From NCBI GenBank assembly GCA_944323655.1, contig CALUTL010000001.1, positions 62,001 through 126,000 on the forward strand: 64,000 nt of DNA. The letters are read 5' to 3'. The notes below the pieces were generated by a model that did no database searches, had not been told where the DNA came from, and saw only the letters and a list, made by a program, of their open reading frames with translations. Both the position numbers and the translations under genes were made by a program. Positions 1 to 10,602 of the stretch are shown in pieces (the first letter of the stretch is position 1; the number at the start of each line of letters is the position of its first letter). This stretch comes from Candidatus Gastranaerophilales bacterium (lineage in GTDB: Bacteria; Cyanobacteriota; Vampirovibrionia; Gastranaerophilales; Gastranaerophilaceae).

Positions 1-921
1 AAAATTAGTACCGTCAGTGACAGCCTGAGCAAACATAGCCTTAACAGCATCTTCAGCCGCCGACAAATCAGGCACCTGATAAATTGTGTGAACGGCAAAC
101 TGAGTAAAATTAATCAGCAGACACATTGTACCAATCCAAGTGAAGAATTGCATAAGACAAATCTTTGAAACCTCAGGCGAAAGCGCAAAGAAATTTTTAA
201 CCGAATCAATAAATGAATCTTCTTGTTTTTCAGCAGTATGCGCCAATTCGACTTCTTTTCTCATCGAATGTTCTTTAATTGTAATGCAAGTCCAAAGCAT
301 TGCAAGAGTAAATGCCAAAGCCCCCATAATAAACTGAGCGGGGATAGACATTTGATAATCAAACACCAGCTTTAAGAAAGGTGCCGTACCTGCAGCCACA
401 ACAGAACCCAAACCTATTGCAAGAGAGATAAAAGAATTTGCAATTGAATGCTGTTCCGGCGGAACGACATCAGGAATTAAAGCTCTGTAAGGTCCTTGTG
501 CAATATTAATACAAGCATCAATAACCCAAATCATAATTGCAGCGATTAATAATGCCGTAAGCTCAGGTAAATGCGCTCCCGTTATTTTTGCAAAGAAATC
601 CGCTACATTTGCAGAATTCGGGAAAATCCATAATGCAATAGAAGCAATTAAAGCACCTCCAAGAAGATACGGCCTTCTTCTTCCGAACGGAGAAATTGTT
701 TTATCAGAAATTGCACCGATTAAAGGCTGAACGACCATTCCGGTAAAAGGCCCCGCAAGCCAGATTAACCCGTATAAAAACGGCGATGCCCCCAAACTTT
801 CAGTAACAGGCCCCGACAAAATTATTCTCATCTGCCAAGCGAACTGAAGTCCGAAAAACCCGAGTGCAAAGTTCAAAAACTGAACTGCCGTAAACTTTTT
901 AAGATTATTTTCTTCCATCAT
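1..921 (-). CDS. MFS sugar-type transporter, 3' end beyond window
   Basis: Inner-membrane secondary transporter of the major facilitator superfamily, closest in character to the GPH/SLC45 sugar:cation symporters. The 307 codons visible begin MMEENNLKKF and read without a stop to base 1, so the C-terminal part lies outside. About eight hydrophobic helices are visible. Residues 30-75 carry the family pattern: GP at the end of the first helix, then GLIWLAGP, and the loop motif GAISDKTISPFGRRRPY, the MFS DRxGRR-type signature between helices 2 and 3. A GGGGAGAT ribosome site lies just upstream; the second ATG (918) is an equally good start. Substrate cannot be assigned from the sequence. Confidence 0.85.
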   Translation of the reverse strand, partial: MMEENNLKKFTAVQFLNFALGFFGLQFAWQMRIILSGPVTESLGASPFLYGLIWLAGPFTGMVVQPLIGAISDKTISPFGRRRPYLLGGALIASIALWIFPNSANVADFFAKITGAHLPELTALLIAAIMIWVIDACINIAQGPYRALIPDVVPPEQHSIANSFISLAIGLGSVVAAGTAPFLKLVFDYQMSIPAQFIMGALAFTLAMLWTCITIKEHSMRKEVELAHTAEKQEDSFIDSVKNFFALSPEVSKICLMQFFTWIGTMCLLINFTQFAVHTIYQVPDLSAAEDAVKAMFAQAVTDGTNF

Positions 922-1025
922 ATCTCCCCAAATAAATTCTTTGCTTTATAAAAATACAATGAACATAAGCCATAGTCAATATCAACACTGCGATTACAAA
1001 CTAATATCAGCGCAAAAATATTTAA

Positions 1026-1045
1026 CAAAAATGCTTAGCATTATA
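1026..1045 (-). terminator. Possible weak terminator after pyrG
   Basis: Inverted repeat AATGCT/AGCATT with a one-base loop, followed on the minus strand by TTTTG. It lies 21 bases after the pyrG stop. The stem is short, so the call is tentative. Confidence 0.4.
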
Positions 1046-1065
1046 AAATTAAATCAATAATTTTT

Positions 1066-2682
<1,617 letters not shown>

Positions 2683-2722
2683 TTAAAACTAACTTAAAAT
2701 CCCAATTATTTTAAATAAAAAC

Positions 2723-3004
2723 TTAGTTGATTTTCGGAACTTTAAAAAATCCGTTTTCAACTTCAGGCGCATTAGCCATCAATTCATCTTTTGTCAAATC
2801 ATAAGTAACTTTGTCTTCTCTCATAACGTTTACAAAATCAATAACCTGTGTCATGGGCTTAACATTAGATGTGTCGACTTCATTCATCTGATCAACATAC
2901 TTTAAAACGTCCCCTAACTGTTTTGTATAAAGCTCTTTTTCATCTTCCGTCAACTCTAATCTTGCAAGTTTTGCAACGTGTTCTACATCTTTTATCGTTA
3001 TCAT
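2723..3004 (-). CDS. gatC: Asp-tRNA(Asn)/Glu-tRNA(Gln) amidotransferase subunit C
   Basis: Small subunit of the GatCAB amidotransferase, which converts mischarged Glu-tRNA(Gln) and Asp-tRNA(Asn) to the correct amide. The 93-aa protein has the whole family pattern: VEHVAKLARLELTEDE near the N-terminus, a central LKYVDQMNEVDTSNVKPM and a C-terminal FFKVPKI. GatA and GatB are not nearby. The ribosome site GGGAGC precedes the ATG. It is the first gene of a gatC-pyrG pair and is divergent from the sigma factor gene. Confidence 0.96.
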   Translation of the reverse strand: MITIKDVEHVAKLARLELTEDEKELYTKQLGDVLKYVDQMNEVDTSNVKPMTQVIDFVNVMREDKVTYDLTKDELMANAPEVENGFFKVPKIN

Positions 3005-3117
3005 AATTCTGCTCCCGTTAAAAATCTTTTCCTATTCTTAAATAGTAGCATAAATATATTTTTAGAATACACATATATTAAATTTAATTAAAATTTTCCA
3101 TTTAAAAAAAGTTATGT

Positions 3118-3123
3118 TATAAT
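3118..3123 (+). promoter_or_regulatory. Extended -10 box of sigma gene
   Basis: TATAAT preceded by TGT (TGn extended -10) at 3115-3123. The ATG at 3122 lies inside this box and cannot be the start codon. GGAG at 3136-3139 then serves the GTG at 3146. Confidence 0.65.
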
Positions 3124-3145
3124 GGACAGAGAATTGGAGATTTCG

Positions 3146-3922
3146 GTGGCACAAGAAAAACAATACGAAGAACTGGATGTACTGCTTATTTCGTTCAAAA
3201 ATGCAAAAGACGAAAAGAAAAAGAGAATGCTGCATCTTAAAATAGTCGAAGAAGCAATGGATCTTGTAAAAAAGATTGCAAATACTATTGCGCTTCAATC
3301 CGGAATACCCGGAGAAGATTTAATTCAAGTCGGCTCATTAGGGCTTATTAAAGCCATCGAATTTTACAGACTTGATATGAATACAAAATTCAGAACTTAC
3401 GCAACATATTTTATTAAGGGCGAAATTAAGCATTACTTGCGGGATAAAGCCTCCATAATTAAGGCTCCGAGAGAACTACAGGAATTGATGTTTAAGATAA
3501 ACAATGCCAAAAAGAAATTAAACGAATCCGGCATTGAAGATCCGACAAATGATCAAATTGCAGATTACTTATCACTTCCGGTTTCAAAGATTAATGAGGT
3601 TACGGAAATTGAAAGATGCAAAAGCACACTTTCTCTTGACCAGTCCTTAATGCAGGATGATGAAGATATTTCGCTTTTGGACAAAATTCCGGCAAATGAT
3701 TATCAGGAATTTATGAACGCTTATGAAAATAAAATTATGTTATCAAGCACAATTCAAAAACTTCCGCCTGAGCTTAGAGAAATCATTGAATTAAGCTACT
3801 ATCAGGACTTAAACCAAAGAGAAATTTCAGAGAAAATGAATATGTCGCAGATGCAGGTTTCAAGAAGACTTAAAAAAGCTTTAAGCAAAATGTATGAGAT
3901 GATTAAAAACAGCGGAGATTAA
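3146..3922 (+). CDS. Sigma-70 family factor, group 3 (SigF/SigB-like)
   Basis: RNA polymerase sigma subunit of about 258 aa with regions 2, 3 and 4 but no region 1.1. Region 2 contains GEDLIQVGSLGLIKAIEFYRL and FRTYATYFIKGEIKHYLRD, typical of the SigF/SigB/FliA class; region 3 has APRELQELMFKI; region 4 has LPPELREIIELSYY followed by the helix-turn-helix REISEKMNMSQMQVSRRLKKAL. The GTG at 3146 is preferred because an upstream in-frame ATG overlaps the promoter -10 box and GGAG stands seven bases before the GTG. The prepilin peptidase gene follows after eight bases, so it may share the transcript. The regulon cannot be inferred. Confidence 0.9.
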   Translation: MAQEKQYEELDVLLISFKNAKDEKKKRMLHLKIVEEAMDLVKKIANTIALQSGIPGEDLIQVGSLGLIKAIEFYRLDMNTKFRTYATYFIKGEIKHYLRDKASIIKAPRELQELMFKINNAKKKLNESGIEDPTNDQIADYLSLPVSKINEVTEIERCKSTLSLDQSLMQDDEDISLLDKIPANDYQEFMNAYENKIMLSSTIQKLPPELREIIELSYYQDLNQREISEKMNMSQMQVSRRLKKALSKMYEMIKNSGD

Positions 3923-3930
3923 TAAATTTT

Positions 3931-4911
3931 ATGGATATTTTGGTTTTTATGGTTGTGTTCACTTTTATAATCGGTGCAATAATCGGAAGTTTTCTAAATG
4001 TTGTAGCGTTAAGAGGTTTAAGCGGAGAGTCGATTGTTTTTCCGCCGTCAAAGTGCCCGCATTGCGGAAACAGAATTAAGCCTTGGCATAATATTCCGAT
4101 TTTATCTTACCTGTTATTAAGAGGAAAATGCGCTTATTGTAAAGCTCCAATCAGCATCCAGTATCCGATTGTAGAACTTTTGACAGCACTTACTATGGTT
4201 GGAGTTTTATTAAAATTCGGACCTGCTATTTCTTCTATTTTTATATTCATTTGCTGTTGTGCGCTTATCGTTATGTCGGCAACTGATTTTAAAGAAAAAG
4301 TTATTTGTGCAGGGCACGCTATATTTCTTACAATCGTCGGCATTATATATAACAGCTATTTAACTTTTAATGTATTTAAAACTTACGGAAATTTTCCGAT
4401 AAATTTTGAAAATATTATGTCTCTCCCGATTACAATTTCTATTCTCGGCTTAATCGGCTCAGCGCTTTTAATGGAAATTTTGTCACTTTCAGGAAATTTA
4501 TTCGTCGGCAAAAGAGCCTTCGGACTTGGAGATACCTTTATTGCTGCGGCTCTTGGGGCTTGTCTCGGTTTTAAAAACTTTCTTGTTATTATTATCCTCA
4601 GTATCGCTATTCAGGTTGCGATTGTAATCCCTAGCTTCGTGAAAAAACTTGCTTCTAAAAAAGATTTTAATACTATTATTTCACTGGTTTTATTCATTGT
4701 TGCAGCAATCGGATTTACTTTGGCCGGAAAAACTGAGCTGTTTGAAAATTTCGCTTTATGTATTACAGCTTCCGTAATCTTGCTTTTAATCGGACTTTAC
4801 ACCTGCTGGAGAGTTATTAAAGGAATGAAAGAAGACGGAGAATTAACCGTTTTACCATTTGGGCCGGCAATGGCTATTGCAACATATATATTTTTATTTG
4901 TAATTATTTAG
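3931..4911 (+). CDS. pilD: Prepilin peptidase / N-methyltransferase
   Basis: A24-family aspartyl peptidase of the inner membrane that cleaves and N-methylates type IV prepilins. The 326-aa protein shows the full bifunctional layout: N-terminal FIIGAIIGSFLNVVALR, a cytoplasmic zinc loop with two CxxC pairs (CPHCG and CAYCK), then about seven more membrane helices carrying the two catalytic aspartates, in SATDFKEKVI and in the GLGDTFIAAALG (GxGD) motif. It has probable clients in this window: prepilin-like proteins at 32799, 59732 and 60780. It lies right behind the sigma factor gene. Confidence 0.95.
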   Translation: MDILVFMVVFTFIIGAIIGSFLNVVALRGLSGESIVFPPSKCPHCGNRIKPWHNIPILSYLLLRGKCAYCKAPISIQYPIVELLTALTMVGVLLKFGPAISSIFIFICCCALIVMSATDFKEKVICAGHAIFLTIVGIIYNSYLTFNVFKTYGNFPINFENIMSLPITISILGLIGSALLMEILSLSGNLFVGKRAFGLGDTFIAAALGACLGFKNFLVIIILSIAIQVAIVIPSFVKKLASKKDFNTIISLVLFIVAAIGFTLAGKTELFENFALCITASVILLLIGLYTCWRVIKGMKEDGELTVLPFGPAMAIATYIFLFVII

Positions 4912-4937
4912 CTTGGATTAAAACAATAAAAAACGTT

Positions 4938-5555
4938 CTATACAGACAAAATTTTGAGAGTTTCTTTCAAAATGTCTTCTGCTGTCGCATTTTCGCTCAA
5001 AGTCGGCACAACTTTTGAAAATGCATTCTTTATCTCCTCACGCTCATAGCCTAATGAAATAAGCACCATTTGCGCATCTTCCATATCTTGTGTATTTTGA
5101 TTTACTGAAGTCTTAACCTCTATTGGTGCTGTTGTATTATAGTTCATCAATTTATCTTTTAATTCTAAAATAATTTTTTGAGCAAGCTTAGGCCCGACAC
5201 CTTTTGCTCTTGTAAGCTCTTTATGATTTCCCCCAATTACAAAACCTATTAACTCAGAAGTCTGAAATTCATCCAGTAATGTTAAAGCCATTTTGCTCCC
5301 GACACCTGAAACGGATGTCAAAATTGAAAATATATCACGGTCTTCTTTCCTTAAAAAACCGCATAACGACATTTTGTCTTCCCTATGAAGCAAAACTATA
5401 TACATTTTTCCTTCTATTCCGGTCTTCTCAATTTCGGCGCAATCTCGTGCCGTAACTTCCGCAAGATATCCGATACCGTTGTTTTCTATTATCAAAAAAC
5501 TTCCCTTGGAAGTGCTGCTTTTATATGTGAAAATTCCCTTTATATAATCATACAT
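4938..5555 (-). CDS. ruvA: Holliday junction branch migration protein RuvA
   Basis: DNA-binding subunit of the RuvAB branch migration motor used in recombinational repair. The 205-aa protein has an N-terminal OB-fold (MYDYIKGIFTYK), two helix-hairpin-helix motifs in the middle (FSILTSVSGVGSKMALTLL and LTRAKGVGPKLAQKIILELKDKL) and the C-terminal RuvB-binding domain (EDAQMVLISLGY). Only three bases separate it from the dnaA stop codon, so it is probably co-transcribed with dnaA, an uncommon arrangement. It is convergent with pilD. Confidence 0.97.
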   Translation of the reverse strand: MYDYIKGIFTYKSSTSKGSFLIIENNGIGYLAEVTARDCAEIEKTGIEGKMYIVLLHREDKMSLCGFLRKEDRDIFSILTSVSGVGSKMALTLLDEFQTSELIGFVIGGNHKELTRAKGVGPKLAQKIILELKDKLMNYNTTAPIEVKTSVNQNTQDMEDAQMVLISLGYEREEIKNAFSKVVPTLSENATAEDILKETLKILSV

Positions 5556-5558
5556 AAA

Positions 5559-6956
5559 TTATGCTTCCTTTAATTCGGCTTTAATTTCAGCCACATCTTT
5601 TTCAAGTTTTTTATCTGTTTTCAATTCATCTCTGATTTTTTCAAAAGAATAAAGCATTGTCGTATGCTTTTTATTGAAGAATTCCGCTATACTTTCAAAA
5701 CTGTTTTCGGTCATTATTCTTGACAAGTAAACCGCAACCTGACGGGAATTGGATACTTTTTGGTTTCTTGATGAGCTTTTGAAATCCTCTACCGAAACCG
5801 AATAATATTTCGCTGTCACTTTTGCTATATCTTCAATTGAAAGTTCTTTTTTGGAAGCCTCGCAATTTAAAACCTTTTTGGCAAACTCTAATGTTATCGG
5901 GATTCCCTCAATATCAGCAAAAGCACTTACCCTGTTATAGGCCCCCTCTAGCTCTCTGACATTTGAAACAAAGTTGTTTGCTATATATTCAAAAACTTCA
6001 AACGGGATATTCAATCCAGACTGTTCTGCAAGATTTTTCAAAATCGCAATCCTCGTTTCAAAATCCGGAGGCGTTATATCAACCATAATCCCCATCTCAA
6101 ATCTTGTTCTTAACCTGTCAGGAAGTGTCGGTATATCTTTGGGCTGACGGTCTGAGGTTATTACAATCTGCTTGTTGTTGTTGTGCAAACTGTCAAAAGT
6201 ATGGAAAATTTCTTCCATCGTAGCTTTTTTGGATTCTAAAAACTGAATGTCATCTATTAACAAAACATCTATGTTTCTGTATTTCTGGCGAAATTTATCC
6301 ATTCTTGAAACTCTGTCGCTGCATTGAATATTTTTTATGACTTCATTAAAATAATCTTCCGTCTTTATATAACGAACTTTAAGTTTAGGTTTGTTAAATA
6401 TAATATAATGCCCGATTGCCTGCATAAGGTGAGTTTTACCTAAACCGGATGCTCCGTATATAAAAAGAGGATTATACTTTTTAGCGGGATTCTTAGCAAC
6501 CGCCATCGCTACTGCATATGCAAATCTGTTATTTTCACCGACTACATAGTTCTCAAACTTATACTTCAAATTCAAATTCGAAAAAGATTGCATTTTAGAA
6601 AGATTATCCAAAACCTTTTTCTGTTCTTCATCTTCATCTGCATGAACGGGTTTAATTCTGGAGCTTTCTTTTTTCTTTTCCTTTACGTATTTCTCCGCAA
6701 GCGAAGCATCATATTGAATATCAAAATCAACTTCATATCCTAAATGCTTTTTAAAAGCTTCACTTATCTGTTTATAATAATTTTGTCTTACAATCTGCGG
6801 GGCCAATTGATGCACTGTTATTAATGAAAATATATTATTATCAAATCCCGCAGGTTCTATTGCCTCTACCCAAGAATAAAAAGCATGCGCAGGAATTACA
6901 TCCCTAAGCTCCGCTTTTACTTCACTCCAAATTTTTTTTACTTCCAAAATGTCCAT
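5559..6956 (-). CDS. dnaA: Chromosomal replication initiator DnaA
   Basis: AAA+ ATPase that binds DnaA boxes and opens the replication origin. The 465-aa protein has the four usual domains: N-terminal DnaB/SeqA-type interaction domain, a variable charged linker (about 80-125), the AAA+ core with Walker A GASGLGKTH and Walker B VLLIDDIQFL, and C-terminal domain IV with the DnaA signature around VYLSRIMTENSFESIAEFFNKKHTTM. dnaN is not adjacent and no cluster of DnaA boxes is visible, so this is probably not the origin. The gene appears leaderless: a TAGAAT box stands exactly six bases before the ATG and there is no Shine-Dalgarno sequence. Confidence 0.98.
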   Translation of the reverse strand: MDILEVKKIWSEVKAELRDVIPAHAFYSWVEAIEPAGFDNNIFSLITVHQLAPQIVRQNYYKQISEAFKKHLGYEVDFDIQYDASLAEKYVKEKKKESSRIKPVHADEDEEQKKVLDNLSKMQSFSNLNLKYKFENYVVGENNRFAYAVAMAVAKNPAKKYNPLFIYGASGLGKTHLMQAIGHYIIFNKPKLKVRYIKTEDYFNEVIKNIQCSDRVSRMDKFRQKYRNIDVLLIDDIQFLESKKATMEEIFHTFDSLHNNNKQIVITSDRQPKDIPTLPDRLRTRFEMGIMVDITPPDFETRIAILKNLAEQSGLNIPFEVFEYIANNFVSNVRELEGAYNRVSAFADIEGIPITLEFAKKVLNCEASKKELSIEDIAKVTAKYYSVSVEDFKSSSRNQKVSNSRQVAVYLSRIMTENSFESIAEFFNKKHTTMLYSFEKIRDELKTDKKLEKDVAEIKAELKEA

Positions 6957-6962
6957 AAAAAT

Positions 6963-6968
6963 ATTCTA
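6963..6968 (-). promoter_or_regulatory. -10 box for leaderless dnaA transcript
   Basis: TAGAAT on the minus strand, followed by six bases (ATTTTT) and the dnaA ATG. Transcription would start at the A of the ATG. No convincing -35 is visible. Confidence 0.55.
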
Positions 6969-7009
6969 CTACAAAAGAGAGTTTCAAAAACCTTTAAATT
7001 TGTAAATTT

Positions 7010-7813
7010 TTATTCTTCAATCAGCTTTGCTTCAGGATTAAGCTCATGCTCATTTACAAACAAACCGTTGCGGTCGTAATTACGCTCAAAAGTCCAGCCG
7101 GCATTATTATAATGAACCTCTTTTATCATAATTCCGCCCTTCGTGTAATAATATTTTGAAGAAACATTGGGGTTTGTAAAATTGTAATCTCTTAAAATCT
7201 GACCGTTTTCATTTTTTATCCAATATCTGTATAAATTACCTTCTCCATCCCAGTCAATCAAAGCTCTTACCTTGCCGTCATCCTGAACAAAAGTTGTTTG
7301 CGGCATTCCTGACGGCCTTGACAGTGTATCATATCGTTTCAAACCTCGATTTACAAACTGTTCTTCGGCTTTTTTCAATATTGATTTTCCCTTATCATCA
7401 ACCCTTACTCGTTTTTGATAAGTTGTTTCGACTTTATTCTCAAGTCCTAAGTCAGGGCATTTGTTAAAAAGTTCAAGAACTTTATCCCTCGTATGCTCCA
7501 CAAGCTTGAAAGAATAATGCGTAATCAGTTCTTCTTCCTCTGTTATTTTTTGTATTGGATTTTCTCTCAAACGCCCGTTATACATTACGATTCCCGCTAT
7601 TGCCGAAGCTGCAAGGCACGCTGCTCCAATCCAGTATTTATAATTATTCTCATTCTTCGGAGGCGGCGGAAGTTCCGGTTCTTTTATTGCAGGAGGTGAC
7701 TCCGGAACACCTCGTCTTACTTGAATCGGATTGTTCATCGGCATGAACATGCCGGTCTGATTGTTCGTCAGACGCGGAAAACCTATAATGCCTTGTAATC
7801 CGTTATTTTCCAA
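7010..7813 (-). CDS. Membrane-anchored protein of unknown function
   Basis: I do not recognise this 267-aa protein. Visible features: a Pro-rich N-terminal cytoplasmic stretch (about 30-52), a single membrane helix (YWIGAACLAASAIAGIVMY, about 60-80), then a charged domain ending in Tyr/Asn/Gly-rich segments (RNYDRNGLFVNE, YYYTKGGIMIKEVHYNN) reminiscent of YD/MORN-type beta repeats, though too degenerate to name. The start is TTG with GAGG seven bases upstream. It ends 53 bases before dnaA on the same strand. Confidence 0.75.
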   Translation of the reverse strand: MENNGLQGIIGFPRLTNNQTGMFMPMNNPIQVRRGVPESPPAIKEPELPPPPKNENNYKYWIGAACLAASAIAGIVMYNGRLRENPIQKITEEEELITHYSFKLVEHTRDKVLELFNKCPDLGLENKVETTYQKRVRVDDKGKSILKKAEEQFVNRGLKRYDTLSRPSGMPQTTFVQDDGKVRALIDWDGEGNLYRYWIKNENGQILRDYNFTNPNVSSKYYYTKGGIMIKEVHYNNAGWTFERNYDRNGLFVNEHELNPEAKLIEE

Positions 7814-7865
7814 AATTTTTCCTCAATTTTTCATTTATTCTAAAATCCGAACATTTTTTTTTTTG

Positions 7866-8618
7866 CTAGTTTATTAATAATTTGTATAAAATTATTCCGC
7901 AGGAAATACTCAAATTTAAAGATTCCACATTATCCTTCATCTCTATTTTAACATCCTTATCACAGGCCTCAATAAGCTTTCCGCTCAATCCGTCAGCTTC
8001 ACTACCAAACATCACAACAAACGGAACTTCCGAATTAAATTTTGAAAGCAGATTTTTTGAACGCGGAAGTGTTGCGATTTTAACGTGATTTTTAAATTGT
8101 GTTTTTATAAATTCTATATTTGTCGTATGAATAATCGGAATTTTCCACAAAGCGCCTACTGCTGATCTTACGACTTTCGGATTGTATAAATCTACGCAAT
8201 CGCCAAATAAAATTACTAAATCCGCGCCTAAAGCACAAGAGGTTCTTAAAATCGTTCCTAAATTTCCGGCATCCTTAATATTTTCAAGAAGCACAACTTT
8301 CTGAAATTTTCCGGCATTTTTTAGGTCGTAATTCTTTCTCCTGCACACACCGACTGCTTCCGGAACACTCTCGGTTGTTGATATTTTTTTCAATACCGCA
8401 TCCGTCGTTATTATAAGCTTTTCTTTTATAAATTCGTATTCTGCTACTTTATTTTCATTCACAAAAACATATTCTATATCTAACCCGCATAAATAAGCTT
8501 CATTTATCGACTTGTAACCCTCCAGAAGAATTTTTCCCTCTGCATCTCGGTATTTTTTTTGCGAAAGCTTTGCGGTTTCTTTTACCAATATATTTGAGAG
8601 GCTTGTTATTTTTTCCAT
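7866..8618 (-). CDS. TrmH/SpoU-family RNA 2'-O-methyltransferase
   Basis: Predicted SAM-dependent rRNA or tRNA ribose methyltransferase with a trefoil-knot (SPOUT) fold. The 250-aa protein has the N-terminal substrate-binding half (VKETAKLSQKKYRDAEGKILLEG) and the three SpoU motifs: motif 1 LLENIKDAGNLGTILRTSCALG, motif 2 VVMFGSEADGLSG, and motif 3 VESLNLSISCGIILY. Its start overlaps the stop of the upstream peptidase gene by one base, so it is the last gene of a ppiC-peptidase-methyltransferase operon. The target RNA position is not evident. Confidence 0.93.
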   Translation of the reverse strand: MEKITSLSNILVKETAKLSQKKYRDAEGKILLEGYKSINEAYLCGLDIEYVFVNENKVAEYEFIKEKLIITTDAVLKKISTTESVPEAVGVCRRKNYDLKNAGKFQKVVLLENIKDAGNLGTILRTSCALGADLVILFGDCVDLYNPKVVRSAVGALWKIPIIHTTNIEFIKTQFKNHVKIATLPRSKNLLSKFNSEVPFVVMFGSEADGLSGKLIEACDKDVKIEMKDNVESLNLSISCGIILYKLLIN

Positions 8619-10174
8619 TATCTTACCTCAAATTTTGAAAGCCACTCTCTTTCTTCTTCTGTCAAAAGAGAATTATCTATCAATTTTTTTTCATAACACA
8701 TTTTGGAAAATGAATTTATTTTTCCGCTTTGCAGATAACAGGAATTTTCTAACCTTATACCGAAATATTCTTTATTATAAAGCCCAGGCTCTATTGTAAA
8801 ACACATATTATCTTTTATTACACTTTTGGCAATTTCTCCGCAGCCTAAATTCGGGGGCGCTTCGTGAACATTTATTCCGATTCCGTGCCCTAAGCCGTGG
8901 TTAAATACAAACCCGTCAATTTTATTCTCTTCAAAAAAGTTTCTTACAAAAGAATCAATTTCATACCCCATAGTTTCCGGTGATATTTTATAATTAAATG
9001 CATTCAAAAAAGCCCTCAATACGGTTGTGTAAGCTTTTTTCTGCAACTCTGACGGCTCGCCTTTTACAAATACTCTGGTTATATCTGTCGCCAAACCGCC
9101 TTCATAATAAGCTCCACAATCTATCAATATCAAACTTCCGTCTTTTAAAATTTCGTCTTTTGAAGATTTTGAATAATGGGCTAATGCGGAATTTTTATTA
9201 TGCGCCGCTATGGTTTTGAAACTTAAGCTCTTTGCACCAAACTCTTTAAAATATTCCTCTAATTTTTTATCAATGTCATATTCGGATATATTGTCATTTT
9301 TTTCTATAAAATCTCTTATTGCAAAAACCGCTTTGTCTGTCCTTGCAAATGCCGTTTTCAAATGTTCTATTTCTTCATCTGTTTTTACGGTACGCATTTT
9401 TAATACGGGATTTTCCTTAATCTGACGCACTTTCTTTCCCAAAAGCCCCAAGTCGTAAGCTGTAATTGTTGCTGAATCAACATATACAACATCGGAAACT
9501 ATGTATTTATCAAAATGTTTAAGCTTTTCACCGGTAAACAGGATGTCCTGAGAGCTTGTGACAAGAGCTTTAGCTAGAATTTTAGAAGAATATGGCTTTG
9601 TAAAATCTCTTTTGTTGTATAAATACGAAACATCTTCTGGATTTGTAAACAAAATCGCCTCGTTATAAGTAAGCGTTTTTTGAATTTCTTTTATTTTTTC
9701 TTCCGAAGATTTTCCGCAATATTTTTCATCTATATCTTCTATTTCTCCGAAATCAGGCTCGTCAGTTTCTATCCCGTCTGTGTCCAGAAGCTTTATTTTA
9801 AATTGTTTTTCCATTTCCTCAACTCGCTTTTGTGAATTTTTTTTCGCACAAACACCGACCAACGCTCCTGAAGGAATTATTTTTGACATTTCCCCAAGCT
9901 GGCTCTGACCTGCCTGAAGCTTTACAACTGTAACTGTTGAAGAATCAGTTTCCTGATCCGCCTGAATATGATATCTTCCGTCCACAAACAAATAAAGCTT
10001 GTCCTGACTTAATAATACATCTCCGGTCGACCCTGAAAATCCGCACAATTTGTATCGGGCATTTTCCTCTAATCTGTTATATTCAACAAGAAACTCATTT
10101 GTCGAATTTACAAGCAGAAAATCTACCTTTTCCGCCTTCATAAATTCTCGTGTCTTTTGAATTATGTCATTCAT
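8618..10174 (-). CDS. pepP: Xaa-Pro aminopeptidase, M24 family
   Basis: Dinuclear metal aminopeptidase that removes an N-terminal residue preceding proline. At 518 aa it is longer than AMPP and has two creatinase-like N-terminal domains before the M24 catalytic domain. The metal-binding residues are in place: Asp in LILIDCGAYYEGGLATDITRVF, His in GFVFNHGLGHGIGINVHEAP, and the two glutamates in NMCFTIEPGLY and GIRLENS. It is translationally coupled at both ends, overlapping ppiC and the methyltransferase gene by one base or more. Confidence 0.93.
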   Translation of the reverse strand: MNDIIQKTREFMKAEKVDFLLVNSTNEFLVEYNRLEENARYKLCGFSGSTGDVLLSQDKLYLFVDGRYHIQADQETDSSTVTVVKLQAGQSQLGEMSKIIPSGALVGVCAKKNSQKRVEEMEKQFKIKLLDTDGIETDEPDFGEIEDIDEKYCGKSSEEKIKEIQKTLTYNEAILFTNPEDVSYLYNKRDFTKPYSSKILAKALVTSSQDILFTGEKLKHFDKYIVSDVVYVDSATITAYDLGLLGKKVRQIKENPVLKMRTVKTDEEIEHLKTAFARTDKAVFAIRDFIEKNDNISEYDIDKKLEEYFKEFGAKSLSFKTIAAHNKNSALAHYSKSSKDEILKDGSLILIDCGAYYEGGLATDITRVFVKGEPSELQKKAYTTVLRAFLNAFNYKISPETMGYEIDSFVRNFFEENKIDGFVFNHGLGHGIGINVHEAPPNLGCGEIAKSVIKDNMCFTIEPGLYNKEYFGIRLENSCYLQSGKINSFSKMCYEKKLIDNSLLTEEEREWLSKFEVR

Positions 10175-10452
10175 TAAAATTTACCTGTAACCTTTATCAA
10201 ATGCCAGCCGAATTCTGTTTCTACAACCGCCATTTCGTCAACATCAGTATCAAAGCAAGCATCCTCAAATTCTTTTACCATCTCGCCTCTGCCAAAATAT
10301 CCGAGATCCCCGCCTTTTTGTCCTGACGGGCATAATGAACATTTTTTTGCTAAATCCTCAAAAGTTTCACCCTGCGCAATACGCTCTTTTAATGTATCTA
10401 TCTGTTCTTTTGTTTTTACTAATATGTGGCTTGCTTTTACTTCTGTTGCCAT
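10174..10452 (-). CDS. Parvulin-type peptidyl-prolyl isomerase
   Basis: A single-domain parvulin (rotamase) of 92 aa that accelerates cis/trans isomerisation of prolyl bonds. The sequence starts MATEVKASHILVKTKEQ and includes FEDLAKKCSLCPSGQKGGDLGYFGRGEMVKEFE and GWHLIKVTG, the complete family pattern, with no signal peptide, so it acts in the cytoplasm. This start is chosen because AAGGAG lies just before it; an in-frame start further upstream has no ribosome site. It is the first gene of the operon with the Xaa-Pro aminopeptidase, a functional match since both handle proline-containing chains. Confidence 0.93.
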   Translation of the reverse strand: MATEVKASHILVKTKEQIDTLKERIAQGETFEDLAKKCSLCPSGQKGGDLGYFGRGEMVKEFEDACFDTDVDEMAVVETEFGWHLIKVTGKF

Positions 10453-10539
10453 AATCAAACTCCTTATATCTTCTGCAATTTTAATCCTAACAAAAAAATA
10501 ACCCTTATGCAATTTACTTTGAATTACCCTTTTGCATAC

Positions 10540-10577
10540 AAAAAAGACCTTGCATTTTCTACAAAGTCTTTTTTGTT
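10540..10577 (-). terminator. Terminator after ferredoxin gene
   Basis: Stem AAAAAGACYTTG/CAAAGTCTTTTT with a nine-base loop and T runs on either strand. It ends the ferredoxin transcript and separates it from ppiC. Confidence 0.8.
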
Positions 10578-10602
10578 ATTTACTATTAATTAATTATGAT
10601 TA

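Noticed and set aside
3122-3145. ATG start for the sigma factor at 3122
   Set aside because: It overlaps the TATAAT box and would lie upstream of the predicted transcription start.
6957-7009. Replication origin beside dnaA
   Set aside because: No cluster of TTATNCACA-type boxes and no dnaN or recF neighbour; the short gap holds only a promoter-like box.
10453-10512. Longer N-terminus for the parvulin protein
   Set aside because: The upstream start has no ribosome site, while the internal ATG has AAGGAG and matches the family start.
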